From positions 1-51,738 of the forward strand of contig JAQXDE010000023.1 of assembly GCA_029251525.1 (NCBI GenBank): a stretch of DNA of 51,738 nucleotides, written 5' to 3'. A model generated the notes under the pieces. That model worked only from the letters and a program-made list of their open reading frames with translations. It did no database searches and was not told the origin of the DNA. Below, one piece after another: positions 1 through 8,914 of the stretch. A program made the translations under genes and the position numbers. This stretch comes from Saprospiraceae bacterium. GTDB taxonomy: Bacteria > Bacteroidota > Bacteroidia > Chitinophagales > Saprospiraceae. The stretch's first letter is position 1, and the number at the start of each line of letters is the position of its first letter.

Positions 1-2132
1 CAGGTAACGTTTATGTCAGCAGGTGGATTAATAAATGTAGGAGCAGCAGCAGGAATGACGGTAATATTTTGAGTATGCGAAATATTATTACCGCATATAT
101 CTGTAAATTCCCAATTGTAGGAAACAGTACCACCACAAATATCGACAGACCCTGATTGAGTTGGTGAAACGGTTCCTGTTACAAGGCAACTTCCATTTTC
201 ATTATTAGAATAATCCAAGTCAGGAGCGCCTGTCGGAATATTATCACAAGTAACGTTTATGTCAGCTGGTGGGTTAATAAATGCAGGAGGCGCAGCAGGA
301 GTGACGGTAATATTTTGAGTATGTGAAATATTGTTACCGCATATATCTGTAAAGTCCCAATTGTAAGAAATAGTACCACCACAAATATCGGCAGATCCCG
401 ATTGAGTTGGTGAGACAGTTCCAATAACAAGACAACTTCCATTTTCATTGTTAGTATAATCCAGGTCAGGAGCGCTCGTTGGAATATTATCACAAGTAAC
501 GTTTATATCAGCTGGTGGATTAATAAAAGCAGGGGGTGCAGTAGGAGTGACGGTAATGTTTTGAGTATGCGAAATGGTATTACCGCACACATCTGTAAAG
601 TCCCAATTGTAAGAGATAGTGCCACCACAAATATCGACAGATCCTGATTGAGTTGGTGAAATCATACCCGAGATTTCACAAGCCCCAGAACCACCATTGG
701 TGTAGTTCAAATCGGCAGCGCTTGTTGGAATATTATCACATGTCACTGTTTGGTCTGCAGGAGGATTAGTAAAAGTAGGAGGAGGAGTACCAGTAACTGT
801 AATGGTTTGAGTGTGGGTAGTCATGTTCCCACAAGCATCAGTATATTCCCAATTTCTAGTAATTGTTCCACCATTGCAAGCATCTGCACTTCCTGTTTCC
901 GTTCCAGCAACTGTTCCAGTCCCATCACAATTATCTGACCAATTCAAATCTGCCATGGTTTGGACTAAATCTGAACATGTCAAGGTCTCATCTGCTGGAG
1001 GATTCAATAAAACAGGTGGCACTGTATCTTCAAATGAAAGAGTTAAACTTTCTAAGTCACAGCATTCAATTGAACAATCGATTGCATTTATATTATTGCC
1101 CACAACAGGCACAGTTCCAATCGAAGGAATATAATTATAACTGTATAGAGTAAAAGTACCACAAGTCGACGAGGTATAAGTTCCAGAAGCTCCACTAATA
1201 ACCTCTAAAATTACTCCGGAAGGATCTGTCACCAAAATAGCTTGGGCATTATCAATTCCCATATTATAACCTGCTACGGAAATATTTGCCACTTCGTTTG
1301 GACAAAGTGGAGTAGGGGCAGTTATGGTTCCTGCCTCTGATTCGTATACATTTATGGTGGTACATAACTCGGCAGGTAGGTCAGTAATTGGAACACATGG
1401 ATCATTAGATACATCAATGCATAATTGATATGAACCAGCGGACGCCCAAGCAACATCAAATGTAGGTGTTGCAGAAGTTCCTAATAAGACACCATCTACA
1501 AACCAATGATAAGTTGCTGCTCCCGCTAAAGTTTCTACCGAATAAGTTTCCGTATTTCCGCCACATGCATTGGTTTCGCCAGTTACACCCTGTGTCCAAG
1601 GATCAATTTCTTCCTCTCCACATACTCCAATAATATCAATCGTGACATCACAATAAGAGCCTAAACAACCGTCTACTAAAAAATAATATACTCCTCCAAT
1701 TGTCAAACCTGTCATTGTCAAAGTCTTACTATTGGTATTACATGAAAATCCACTTACATTACATGCTACTGCATTCTGAAAAGTACAATCTTCATATATT
1801 GCAATTTGTACCCCTATAGAACCATTCATTTGAGTGCAATTACTAAAACTTGCTTCTAGGGTTAAATCGGTACACCAAGCTGTAAATGCAAACCAAGTTG
1901 GATTATTTGGAACAGTACCGTTCGCACCTGGGCAAAGTGGTTCTGGTGCATCTTGTGGATGTTGAAAGGAGGACATTGAAAACATGTAATTATCCAAATC
2001 ATCAACCGTACATAAAACATTAGCTGTTGAACATTGGCATTCAGGTTGAGTTCCATCAGTACATTGTGAATGTAAATTCTGTAAAGATATGATGAAAAGG
2101 ATTAACGTAATAAATGTAAACCTTTTTGACAT
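1..2132 (-). CDS. Secreted HYR-like repeat protein (partial, runs off the left edge)
   Basis: The frame is open from an ATG at 2132 to base 1 (about 710 codons), with no stop, so the C-terminus lies outside the window. It begins MSKRFTFITLILFIISLQNL, a signal peptide ending near LHSQC. A cysteine-rich domain of about 170 residues follows (CPGANGTVPNNPTWFAFTA, then GVYYFLVDGCLGSYCDVTIDI), then a PKD/Ig-like stretch (TYHWFVDGV). From about residue 385 come tandem HYR-like units built on NPPAD..VTCDNIPT, GGTISYNWDFTD and CGNNISHTQNITVT. Such proteins in Bacteroidota are usually large T9SS-exported adhesins or extracellular matrix proteins; the expected C-terminal sorting domain would lie off the window. 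Role in adhesion is inference. I am sure of the reading frame and moderately sure of the domain name. Confidence 0.85.
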   Translation of the reverse strand, partial: MSKRFTFITLILFIISLQNLHSQCTDGTQPECQCSTANVLCTVDDLDNYMFSMSSFQHPQDAPEPLCPGANGTVPNNPTWFAFTAWCTDLTLEASFSNCTQMNGSIGVQIAIYEDCTFQNAVACNVSGFSCNTNSKTLTMTGLTIGGVYYFLVDGCLGSYCDVTIDIIGVCGEEEIDPWTQGVTGETNACGGNTETYSVETLAGAATYHWFVDGVLLGTSATPTFDVAWASAGSYQLCIDVSNDPCVPITDLPAELCTTINVYESEAGTITAPTPLCPNEVANISVAGYNMGIDNAQAILVTDPSGVILEVISGASGTYTSSTCGTFTLYSYNYIPSIGTVPVVGNNINAIDCSIECCDLESLTLSFEDTVPPVLLNPPADETLTCSDLVQTMADLNWSDNCDGTGTVAGTETGSADACNGGTITRNWEYTDACGNMTTHTQTITVTGTPPPTFTNPPADQTVTCDNIPTSAADLNYTNGGSGACEISGMISPTQSGSVDICGGTISYNWDFTDVCGNTISHTQNITVTPTAPPAFINPPADINVTCDNIPTSAPDLDYTNNENGSCLVIGTVSPTQSGSADICGGTISYNWDFTDICGNNISHTQNITVTPAAPPAFINPPADINVTCDNIPTGAPDLDYSNNENGSCLVTGTVSPTQSGSVDICGGTVSYNWEFTDICGNNISHTQNITVIPAAAPTFINPPADINVT
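4..978 (-). repeat. Tandem repeat encoding HYR-like domains (246 bp period)
   Basis: The block that begins GTAACG on the plus strand recurs at 4, 250 and 496, and as GTCACTG at 742, an exact 246 bp (82 codon) period. A more divergent unit of 237 bp (79 codons) starts at 979. The units at 4 and 250 agree at roughly nine of ten bases by eye, including at many third positions. Divergence increases toward the N-terminal units, and the array probably continues past base 1. Confidence 0.85.
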
Positions 2133-3667
2133 GATAGTAGATTTAAGAGTTTAAAAGTTAGTTTATTATTTTTTAATTCTCAGTATTATACTTAAAACTT
2201 GGTGTGTTTTATATTTGTATTTAAAACTTTAAAAAGCCATACAAAATACATCTATAATGTGAATTACAGTAATTTTTTTTTTTGTTTGTAAGCTCATTAT
2301 CAAAAACTAAAAAATTATTGCAAGAAATAAGATAGTAGTTATTCAATTGTAATTTAATTAGATGGCTAAATGTTATTAATGCTTTTTTATCGAGTGGAAA
2401 CAATCAACAATTTGGAAAGTTCTCTAAAATTTGCTTTAAACATTTTTATCGGATATTCAGGTAGTCTACAATATTCAAAAGGTTAAAGTGAATAGTTAAA
2501 AGACATAGCAATTTCCAAAAGATTAACATTAGCATAAAGTCAACCAGCTGTATTCCTACACGAATGAGTTAGAATAAATTGTTGACAATTTTAATTTGAG
2601 CATATATTAGTTATTTCTTTAATAAAAATTTCAAGTAAGGAATAGGTAGATGCACCAAAAACTAGACAATCTTAAAGAAGTATACCCCCAATCTGAGGAT
2701 TGCTTTAATCTTTATTTGTTCCAAAATATGGTTTATAAAAAGTAAGTAAATCACAAGTCGATTTTTCAATTTTATCCCAATGTTGAAAATCAATTCCAGC
2801 GTTATGAAGACTTGATTTAATTTATAATAACAGGCGAAAACTAATTTGTTTAACTGGAAAACTAGGATTGAGGATAGCTATTATAAAATAAGTATTTATA
2901 TTTTTGTCTAGGCCGATTTGGCGATTCTCTCAAAATAGAGTATTTGTACTTGATGTAAATAAATTTGAAATAGAAGCTAATGTAAATTTATTTTGTTAAG
3001 TAGTAGGGGAGTGGTTTACAAAATTGGCAGTAGCATATGCTGCATTCCAAACTTTTCCCTCTTTTACAATACTAGCCGATAATCCCGAAGTAATCTGAGT
3101 AGTCATTTTTGCTTTATTAAATAAAATTATTTGACTCCGACACTAGAATATAATTAGGAGCTTAAGTAGCTATTTGTGAAGTCAAAACTAAAAAGAAAAA
3201 CGCCAGAAATTTAGATATATAAATGTAGTTTTGCCTTTCTGAAAAATATAATGTAATGAATGTATGAAGCCATTAATCCTGAATACCTTATGGCATTATC
3301 TTTAGAAAAAATGAAAAGGTATTCTTAAAAAAAGTAAAGTATAATTAAATTGTCTTTTATTTGCCTTTCGTTGTTTTGGATAAAGAAGCTAAACAGTAAA
3401 TAATTGTCAAACCAGAAAGAAAAGGTGCTTTGGCAATAGTGTTTATGCCTTTTAGATTGTGTATTGGTTAATAGGCTCATTGGAACAATTATTTTTATCG
3501 TCATTGAATGGATAATTTTTGTCACCATAGGCTTGAGTATTTTTCTTATTGCGATTGGTTAAAAAGTAAAACTAAGATGAAATTTTTTATGTCCTAAATA
3601 AAGAGTTTTATGAATAGGTCTAGCAACGGGTGGTGAAATATTTGGAAAATTAAGATCAAAAAAATAT
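2133..3667. other. 1.5 kb gene-poor spacer with possible decayed coding pieces
   Basis: This very AT-rich stretch has stops in all frames and no ORF with recognisable composition beyond the short fragment listed at 2996-3106. A second minus-strand segment ending with TAA at 2705 (LHNAGIDFQHWDKIEK, TFYKPYFGTNKD) reads like protein but is short enough to be chance. No RNA gene or mobile-element end was seen. Confidence 0.5.
2996..3106 (-). pseudogene. Possible remnant of a serine hydrolase (beta-lactamase family)
   Basis: A 36-codon minus-strand frame from ATG at 3106 to TAA at 2996 contains GLSASIVKEGKVWNAAYATA followed by NFVNHSPTT. This follows the pattern near the N-terminus of class C beta-lactamase/DD-peptidase-like hydrolases (G-L-x-A-x-I-V-K-x-G-K-V, then Y-x-x-A, then P-x-T). 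The downstream SxxK motif and the rest of the domain are absent, so if the match is real this is a decayed fragment. Length alone is not significant in DNA this AT-rich. Confidence 0.3.
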
Positions 3668-4459
3668 ATGCATTATTTTTTTCACATTAGTTTTGATGGA
3701 AGCCGATATAAAGGTTGGCAATATCAACCCAGACTTCGCACTGTTCAAGGAACAATAGAAGATACGTTAAAGGAAATTTTAAAATCAGAAATTCGAGTAG
3801 AAGGATGTGGGCGCACCGATGCGGGTGTTCATGCAAGTCAATACGTTATGCATATTCATGTGGAAGAAGGTTTTGATTTTGATTTAAAATTTCGACTCAA
3901 TAAACGTTTGCCTGATGATATCGTAATCTATGATATTTTGGAAATGAAAAATATGGAACATGTTCGATTTGATGCCATATGGAGAACCTACGATTACTTT
4001 ATTCATTTTGAAAAAAATCCTTTCCTTAGAAAATATAGCTCCCTTTATGAGTTTGACAATTTAGATTATGCCGCAATGAAAAAAGCGACAGAATTATTTT
4101 TGAAGTATGATGATTTTAAAGCTATTTGTAAGCAACCACTTTTGTATAATCATACTAGATGTAATGTAACCCATGCAAAACTATATGTGGATGAAAAACA
4201 AGGACGCTTACGATTTACCATTACTGCCAATCGTTTTCTTAGAGGGATGGTTCGGTTGTGTGTATACTTTTTACTAGAAGTTGGGAGAGGCAAGATGTCG
4301 GTAGAAGAATTTGAAGATCGGCTAGCCAATGGAAAAGATGGATTTATAAGACCAGCTTTCCCGAATGGTTTATTTCTTTCAAGAATTGAATATCCTTATT
4401 TGAATTTGGAGAATCAGAGTAAGCTTTTCCGAATGTTAAAAATAGGATTGGAGAGTTAA
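3668..4459 (+). CDS. truA: tRNA pseudouridine(38-40) synthase TruA
   Basis: TruA converts uridines 38, 39 and 40 of the tRNA anticodon arm to pseudouridine in the cytoplasm. The 263-residue length is typical. The N-terminus has the family pattern FDGSRYKGWQYQP, and the catalytic loop GCGRTDAGVHA places the nucleophilic aspartate at D51. A later RFLRGMVR motif (around residue 195) matches the second conserved TruA block. The ATG at 3668 starts directly at the conserved MHYFFHISFDG segment. It is a single gene convergent with the next one, with a hairpin between them. No anomalies. Confidence 0.96.
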   Translation: MHYFFHISFDGSRYKGWQYQPRLRTVQGTIEDTLKEILKSEIRVEGCGRTDAGVHASQYVMHIHVEEGFDFDLKFRLNKRLPDDIVIYDILEMKNMEHVRFDAIWRTYDYFIHFEKNPFLRKYSSLYEFDNLDYAAMKKATELFLKYDDFKAICKQPLLYNHTRCNVTHAKLYVDEKQGRLRFTITANRFLRGMVRLCVYFLLEVGRGKMSVEEFEDRLANGKDGFIRPAFPNGLFLSRIEYPYLNLENQSKLFRMLKIGLES

Positions 4460-4476
4460 ATAAACTAAAATAAAGA

Positions 4477-4512
4477 ATGCTTCCATTTCACTTTTAAAGA
4501 AATAGGAAGCAT
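4477..4512. terminator. Hairpin between convergent genes
   Basis: ATGCTTCC (4477-4484) pairs with GGAAGCAT (4505-4512) around a 20-base loop, between the stops of truA and the minus-strand gene at 4541. The flanking T and A tracts are only modest, so a bidirectional terminator role is a guess. Confidence 0.4.
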
Positions 4513-4540
4513 CCTCTTTAATAAAAAGGTAAAGAAATGT

Positions 4541-6220
4541 TTACTCTTTTATAAATTTTATACTCTTAATCTGATCATCCGAACGAATAGTTAGAAAATA
4601 AATTCCTTGTGAAAAATGATCTAAATTAAGAGGAAAATTATGTACTCCAGCTGGCAATGATCCTTTATCCTCAAAGTGAACTTGTTTTCCTAAAAGGTCG
4701 ATGATCTCAATTTGAATCTTATCTGATTTAGGTAATTCAAATTCCAAATTAGCCTTAGTGGTAGCAGGATTTGGATAAATGTTTAAATTAGTCAAAGCTA
4801 AATTTTCGACTTTATTTACCACGTCACCTACTAATTGAAAAATAAAATCACCAGGAATATCAGAAGTCAGTCGAGTTATTATTCTAATATAGTAAAGGTT
4901 TTGGGTAGGTGGGATACTGATAATTGTATCTGTAAAAACAGGTTCAACAGCGCCATCAATAAAAAAACAATCTTCCATTATAGGAGCCATAGCCAGGGAG
5001 TCACAATCTTCCCAAAGGTCAAAATAAAATACTGCATCTGCGGTAAATGTAAGAAATCGAAGTTCCACTTCCTCTAATCCTTGTGGATCAAACGTGTACC
5101 AAACATCTGCAAATTCTCCACCATTGGTGTTGTTTATACACTTGGGGAATAGAAAGGAGTCACTATCAAAGCCAGCAGCGATAGTTGTACCTGGAAATTC
5201 AAATTCAATATCGTCAGCTTGTTGCGGAGTCATCACAAATACACTTTCTGCATTACTACATAAGTCATTTTCTGGTGGGTCTGGCGGAATTATATCTAAT
5301 AGATCCATCGTACCTGAACCCATCCCTCCATCATATCCTCCCAATCGTAACAAATAGGTTTCACCCATTATTACATCAAAAATTAAGGAAGAAGTGAAAG
5401 CATCGCATCCTCCTCCATCATCGTTACAAGCCAGTAAATCAGTATCTGATAAGGAACAACCTATACTACCTGGATAAACTCCTAACCTAGAGTCGAAATT
5501 GACTAAATTACAAGTTGACCATTGAACTGAACCTGTAATAGGCGAGGTAAATGAATACCAAATATCTGATTGAATAGTATTGTCTCCAAATCCAAAGCAA
5601 GGATTGTTTGGATGTACTGGACCATCTGTAGTAGCGTCGGTATTGTCAACTGCTTGCCCCAACCCTAACATGATTATCGCAGCATTAGCACAGTCATCAT
5701 TATCTGGTGCATTTGAAATGAATTCACCTAAATTAAAAGTACCACTTCCACTTTCGCCTGGGCCTCCATCTCCATATCCTCCTATACGAAGAAGATAAGT
5801 TTCTCCCATAATTACATCAAAGGTTGCAGAAGATGTGGCGTCAGCACATCCAGGTGCATCTTCACTACATCCTATTATATCTAGGTCGGTTGGAGGGCAA
5901 GATGAACCTGCTCCGTATACAAATATTTTGGTATCAAAATTTGCTGTACCACAGAAAGACCATTCTGCTTCTCCTGTAAAAGAAGCGGTATAGGAATACC
6001 ACACATCATTATAAGTGCTATCAGGAGTGGTACCAGAAGAAGCGCAATCATTGGCATGTGCTGCTCCATCTGAACTAGCGTCAAGGGTAGTAAATGCTTG
6101 ATTGTCACCTTCCGTAATTATGGTTGCATTATTACAATTATCATTGCTCGGCTGTGCAAAGGAATTAAGGTTGAAAAACAATAAAGTGAAACAGATGAAA
6201 AGTTGTAATATTTTTTTCAT
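4541..6220 (-). CDS. Secreted T9SS cargo protein with repeated PPC-like domains
   Basis: This 559-residue protein starts with a signal peptide (MKKILQLFICFTLLFFNLNSFAQ). It then has two homologous beta-sandwich-like units of about 140 residues, each opening with a DNC.NA or DDCANA motif, carrying DVWYSYT or DIWYSFT and closing with FDVIMGETYLLR.GGY. A third, divergent unit starts at ENDLCSNAESVFV and contains FADVWYTF. The units resemble pre-peptidase C-terminal (PPC)-type domains. The C-terminus is a classic T9SS type A sorting domain: NLNIYPNPATT, then LLGKQVHF, G.Y-type GIYFLTI and a basic tail. The T9SS should carry it across the outer membrane and cleave the tail. No catalytic domain is visible; its binding target is unknown. 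Confidence 0.88.
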   Translation of the reverse strand: MKKILQLFICFTLLFFNLNSFAQPSNDNCNNATIITEGDNQAFTTLDASSDGAAHANDCASSGTTPDSTYNDVWYSYTASFTGEAEWSFCGTANFDTKIFVYGAGSSCPPTDLDIIGCSEDAPGCADATSSATFDVIMGETYLLRIGGYGDGGPGESGSGTFNLGEFISNAPDNDDCANAAIIMLGLGQAVDNTDATTDGPVHPNNPCFGFGDNTIQSDIWYSFTSPITGSVQWSTCNLVNFDSRLGVYPGSIGCSLSDTDLLACNDDGGGCDAFTSSLIFDVIMGETYLLRLGGYDGGMGSGTMDLLDIIPPDPPENDLCSNAESVFVMTPQQADDIEFEFPGTTIAAGFDSDSFLFPKCINNTNGGEFADVWYTFDPQGLEEVELRFLTFTADAVFYFDLWEDCDSLAMAPIMEDCFFIDGAVEPVFTDTIISIPPTQNLYYIRIITRLTSDIPGDFIFQLVGDVVNKVENLALTNLNIYPNPATTKANLEFELPKSDKIQIEIIDLLGKQVHFEDKGSLPAGVHNFPLNLDHFSQGIYFLTIRSDDQIKSIKFIKE

Positions 6221-6352
6221 AATGAATTGTTTAGTTGGTTTTGTATAAATTGGTTCAATTTAATATTTATTTAATTTTTATTTTAATAATAGTTGGTTTT
6301 GTTTATTAAAAATTCTTTGCAATTGTTCTATTTTAAATAATTATTTGGTGCA

Positions 6353-6395
6353 AAAAAAAAGAACCTAGAGTTATGCACAATAGGTTCTTTTTTTT
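6353..6395 (-). terminator. Rho-independent terminator of the S10 peptidase gene
   Basis: GAACCTA (6361-6367) pairs with TAGGTTC (6381-6387), and the stem is extended by the flanking A and T tracts. On the minus strand the hairpin ends in a run of T, 18 bases past the stop at 6413. It separates two same-strand genes. Confidence 0.75.
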
Positions 6396-6412
6396 AAAAT
6401 TTATTAAGTTGA

Positions 6413-7900
6413 TTAATACTTTGCCGCTTTTCCTTTAGCTGAGGAGTTTTTTATAAATTCCCGCAAATCATCATTTGCCTTAATCAAATCTTGATTTCTC
6501 AAATACATCATGTGTCCACTTCTGTATCCTTTAAAAGTTAATCGGTCTTTCATTTTTCCACTAGGATCAATTTGTGATAAGGTATATTTTGCTGCAAAGT
6601 AGGTTGTAGCCCCATCGTAATAGCCAGATTGGTTCAATACTTTTAAGTATGGATTTTGAGCCATTGCTTGCCGTAGATCATCTCTAACACTATTATTTTC
6701 ATTATTCCATGGATAAACTGAACCAAACATATTGTATTTAATATCGGTATCAAATTTTAGTTCATTTTTCAAATAATGATTAATAGCTGGGGTGAACGAA
6801 TGCAGCCATGAGGTCAATTCAGCATTATAATCAGGCCTTGTTCCCGCTTCAATTTTATCCAGACCTAAATATCGAGAATCTAATCGACCAATTGTTTGCC
6901 CGGTCTTGTCTCTCAATAAATCTTTCCAAAAAAATTGAGTCGGAACATCCAAATTATGTTGTAAAATTACTTTTTTGCTTAGGCCTGAATAGCGAGACAT
7001 TTTTTGGGCAACACTATTTTTTTCTTCTTCAGAAATATATCCGCCTTTAGCTAAAGCAGGAATTAAAGTGTTTAGGGTATAATCTTCTACTTCAGGTAAA
7101 ACATCCAATAAATCTTTATTTTGTAAATCATCAGGAAGCATTTTGTGATGCCATGCTGCTGCTGCAAAATATGGTAGATTAAGTGCAGAGGAAACTGGTC
7201 CACCTGATCTTAGAACCTTATAGTCAGCTGGGGACACCATAATTACTCCATTCAAATACATCCATTGAGAATTTTGTAACTCTAAAGAAAGACCCATGAC
7301 TCTAGTACCTCCGTAACTCTCTCCAATGATGTATTTTGGTGATTCCCAACGATTATTTCTTTGTACAAATGTGTTCATCCATTCTGCCAAATATTTAGTA
7401 TCAGCATTGATTCCAAAGAATTTTTTCCTGTCAGGCATTTCTCCTTTTACATCTGGAATCATTCGAGAATATCCTGTGTTGACTGGATTGATGAAAACAA
7501 TATCGGCTACATCAATAATCGAATTTGGGTTACTTTTAAACCCATATGGCTGCACAGGATATCCTTCTTTATCAATTTTCAAGATACGAGGACCAGTATA
7601 AGCTATGTGCATCCATACAGATGCTGATCCTGGGCCTCCATTAAAGGAAAAAATAATTGGACGACTTGCTCTGTCTTTTACTTTGTCACGTGTATAGTAG
7701 GTGTAAAAAAGTGTTGCAGTTGGATTTCCCATTTCATCCCAAACCGGTTGAGTTCCCGTGGTAGCGGTGTAAGAAAAACTTTGTCCTTTTACTGTGGTGT
7801 TATGATTAGTAACAATTGTGGTATCAATTGGAATTTTTCTGCTTTGACTATTCGCATTAATTCCTATCGATAAAAAAAGTAGTAATAAGATGGCTCTCAT
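6413..7900 (-). CDS. Serine carboxypeptidase-like protein (peptidase S10 family), secreted
   Basis: S10 enzymes are alpha/beta-hydrolase-fold serine carboxypeptidases. The 495-residue product begins with a signal peptide (MRAILLLLFLSIGINANSQS). It carries FSFNGGPGSASVWMH (oxyanion-hole region), FINPVNTGYS, the nucleophile motif IGESYGGTR with S195, a probable acid in SGYYDGATTYFA, and the catalytic histidine in YRSGHMMYL (H463). All three elements of the triad are therefore present. It probably acts in the periplasm or outside the cell on peptide C-termini; the exact substrate is unknown. It is a monocistronic minus-strand gene with its own terminator and a 1 kb spacer upstream. Confidence 0.9.
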   Translation of the reverse strand: MRAILLLLFLSIGINANSQSRKIPIDTTIVTNHNTTVKGQSFSYTATTGTQPVWDEMGNPTATLFYTYYTRDKVKDRASRPIIFSFNGGPGSASVWMHIAYTGPRILKIDKEGYPVQPYGFKSNPNSIIDVADIVFINPVNTGYSRMIPDVKGEMPDRKKFFGINADTKYLAEWMNTFVQRNNRWESPKYIIGESYGGTRVMGLSLELQNSQWMYLNGVIMVSPADYKVLRSGGPVSSALNLPYFAAAAWHHKMLPDDLQNKDLLDVLPEVEDYTLNTLIPALAKGGYISEEEKNSVAQKMSRYSGLSKKVILQHNLDVPTQFFWKDLLRDKTGQTIGRLDSRYLGLDKIEAGTRPDYNAELTSWLHSFTPAINHYLKNELKFDTDIKYNMFGSVYPWNNENNSVRDDLRQAMAQNPYLKVLNQSGYYDGATTYFAAKYTLSQIDPSGKMKDRLTFKGYRSGHMMYLRNQDLIKANDDLREFIKNSSAKGKAAKY

Positions 7901-8914
7901 TGAAGATTATTTTAATTGGTTTTCTAATTTTATTTAAAGAAAATGGTCATTCAAAATAAGGAAATAAATTTTGAGAATTGAAATAAATTTTATTGAATAT
8001 ATGTATAATATTGTACGTTCTGCATTTAAGTTGCTGACCCCTAAAGGCTAAAGAAAGCTTTATCTAGGAAACTTAAAAAAGTAAAAAATAAATTTTTAAA
8101 AAAATTCAATTTTTTCAACAAGTTCTAATTTTACTTTTATTTCTGTAATCAGAAATTAAATAGTATAGGCTTGGTAAAAAAATATTTGGTCTAGCTCCAG
8201 AATTGAAATCAGATAAATCTTACTATTTTTTCAAAACAGTATTAAAGTTAGCCACCTCTAACATAATTGGTTTCGAAGATATCGGGTACATTTTTTTTCA
8301 ATTAAAGAGGAAGAAAATTTATATGATTCTCATGTAATAATAGAACATGGCTATTTAAAAAAGATAAATTGTATTCTATTTGGTAATCATGACCTAGAAT
8401 CTATTGCATTTATTATCTATTTAAGAAATGCAATTTTTTTGAATTCAGGATAAAAATGCCACCAGGAAAGTCAGCTATTGTAAAATAAAAAGGAGAGAAT
8501 GATGGGTTCTAGTTTAATTCTATATTTAGTTCTAGTTTTTTCCTGAATGATTTTCTTTTTGAATAAATGAGTTCTTATAATGTAAAATAATAATTAAATA
8601 TATAATATTGCACTAAATTAGGATAAACCAAAATATGTTCAGCAGCGAAAATGGAAATGCTGACGTTCTATATTCTGTTATTTACCCTCCATTAACAATT
8701 TTTTAACACATATTCATTAAATCAAACTTCAAATAAATTTAACAGGTCAAATCGATATTCTTTGACAGTTATTTAAACCAAAATAAGGCACAATCATTAA
8801 AGTGCATACAATGCAACCGAATATAAATCTACAACGAAACAAAATGACGAATATCAAAACTTCAGAAATGATAGATTCATTCTTAATTTTAAAATTTTAT
8901 TAAATCGGATTAGT
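7901..8914. other. 1 kb spacer between divergent genes
   Basis: The spacer separates the S10 peptidase (minus) from the SusC operon (plus) and should hold both promoters. No exact TTTG/TAnnTTTG pair was found. A plus-strand frame from 8164 to 8337, continuing after a shift at the eight-T run 8291-8298 into a second frame ending at 8453, reads like protein (IIGFEDIGY, then HVIIEHGYLKKI and GNHDLESIAFI). It could be a frameshifted gene remnant, but frames of this length arise by chance at this base composition. Confidence 0.4.

Noticed and set aside
257-493. A minus-strand frame of 78 codons and plus-strand frames of 62-107 codons at 750-1153
   Set aside because: They are shadows in other frames of the large minus-strand repeat protein that is open from 2132 to base 1.
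1-978. Regular repeats considered as a CRISPR array
   Set aside because: The 246 bp period is a multiple of three, is fully coding and has no short repeat/unique spacer structure.
2221-2403. 60-codon minus-strand frame in the left spacer
   Set aside because: The composition is that of random AT-rich DNA, with no signal or recognisable motif; about two frames of 50 codons or more per kb are expected by chance at this base composition.
3325-3528. 67-codon minus-strand frame upstream of truA
   Set aside because: No motif, no supporting context, and a length consistent with chance.
8164-8453. Two overlapping plus-strand frames that would join across an eight-T run
   Set aside because: Protein-like, but without a start codon or recognisable family; kept only as a remark on the spacer.
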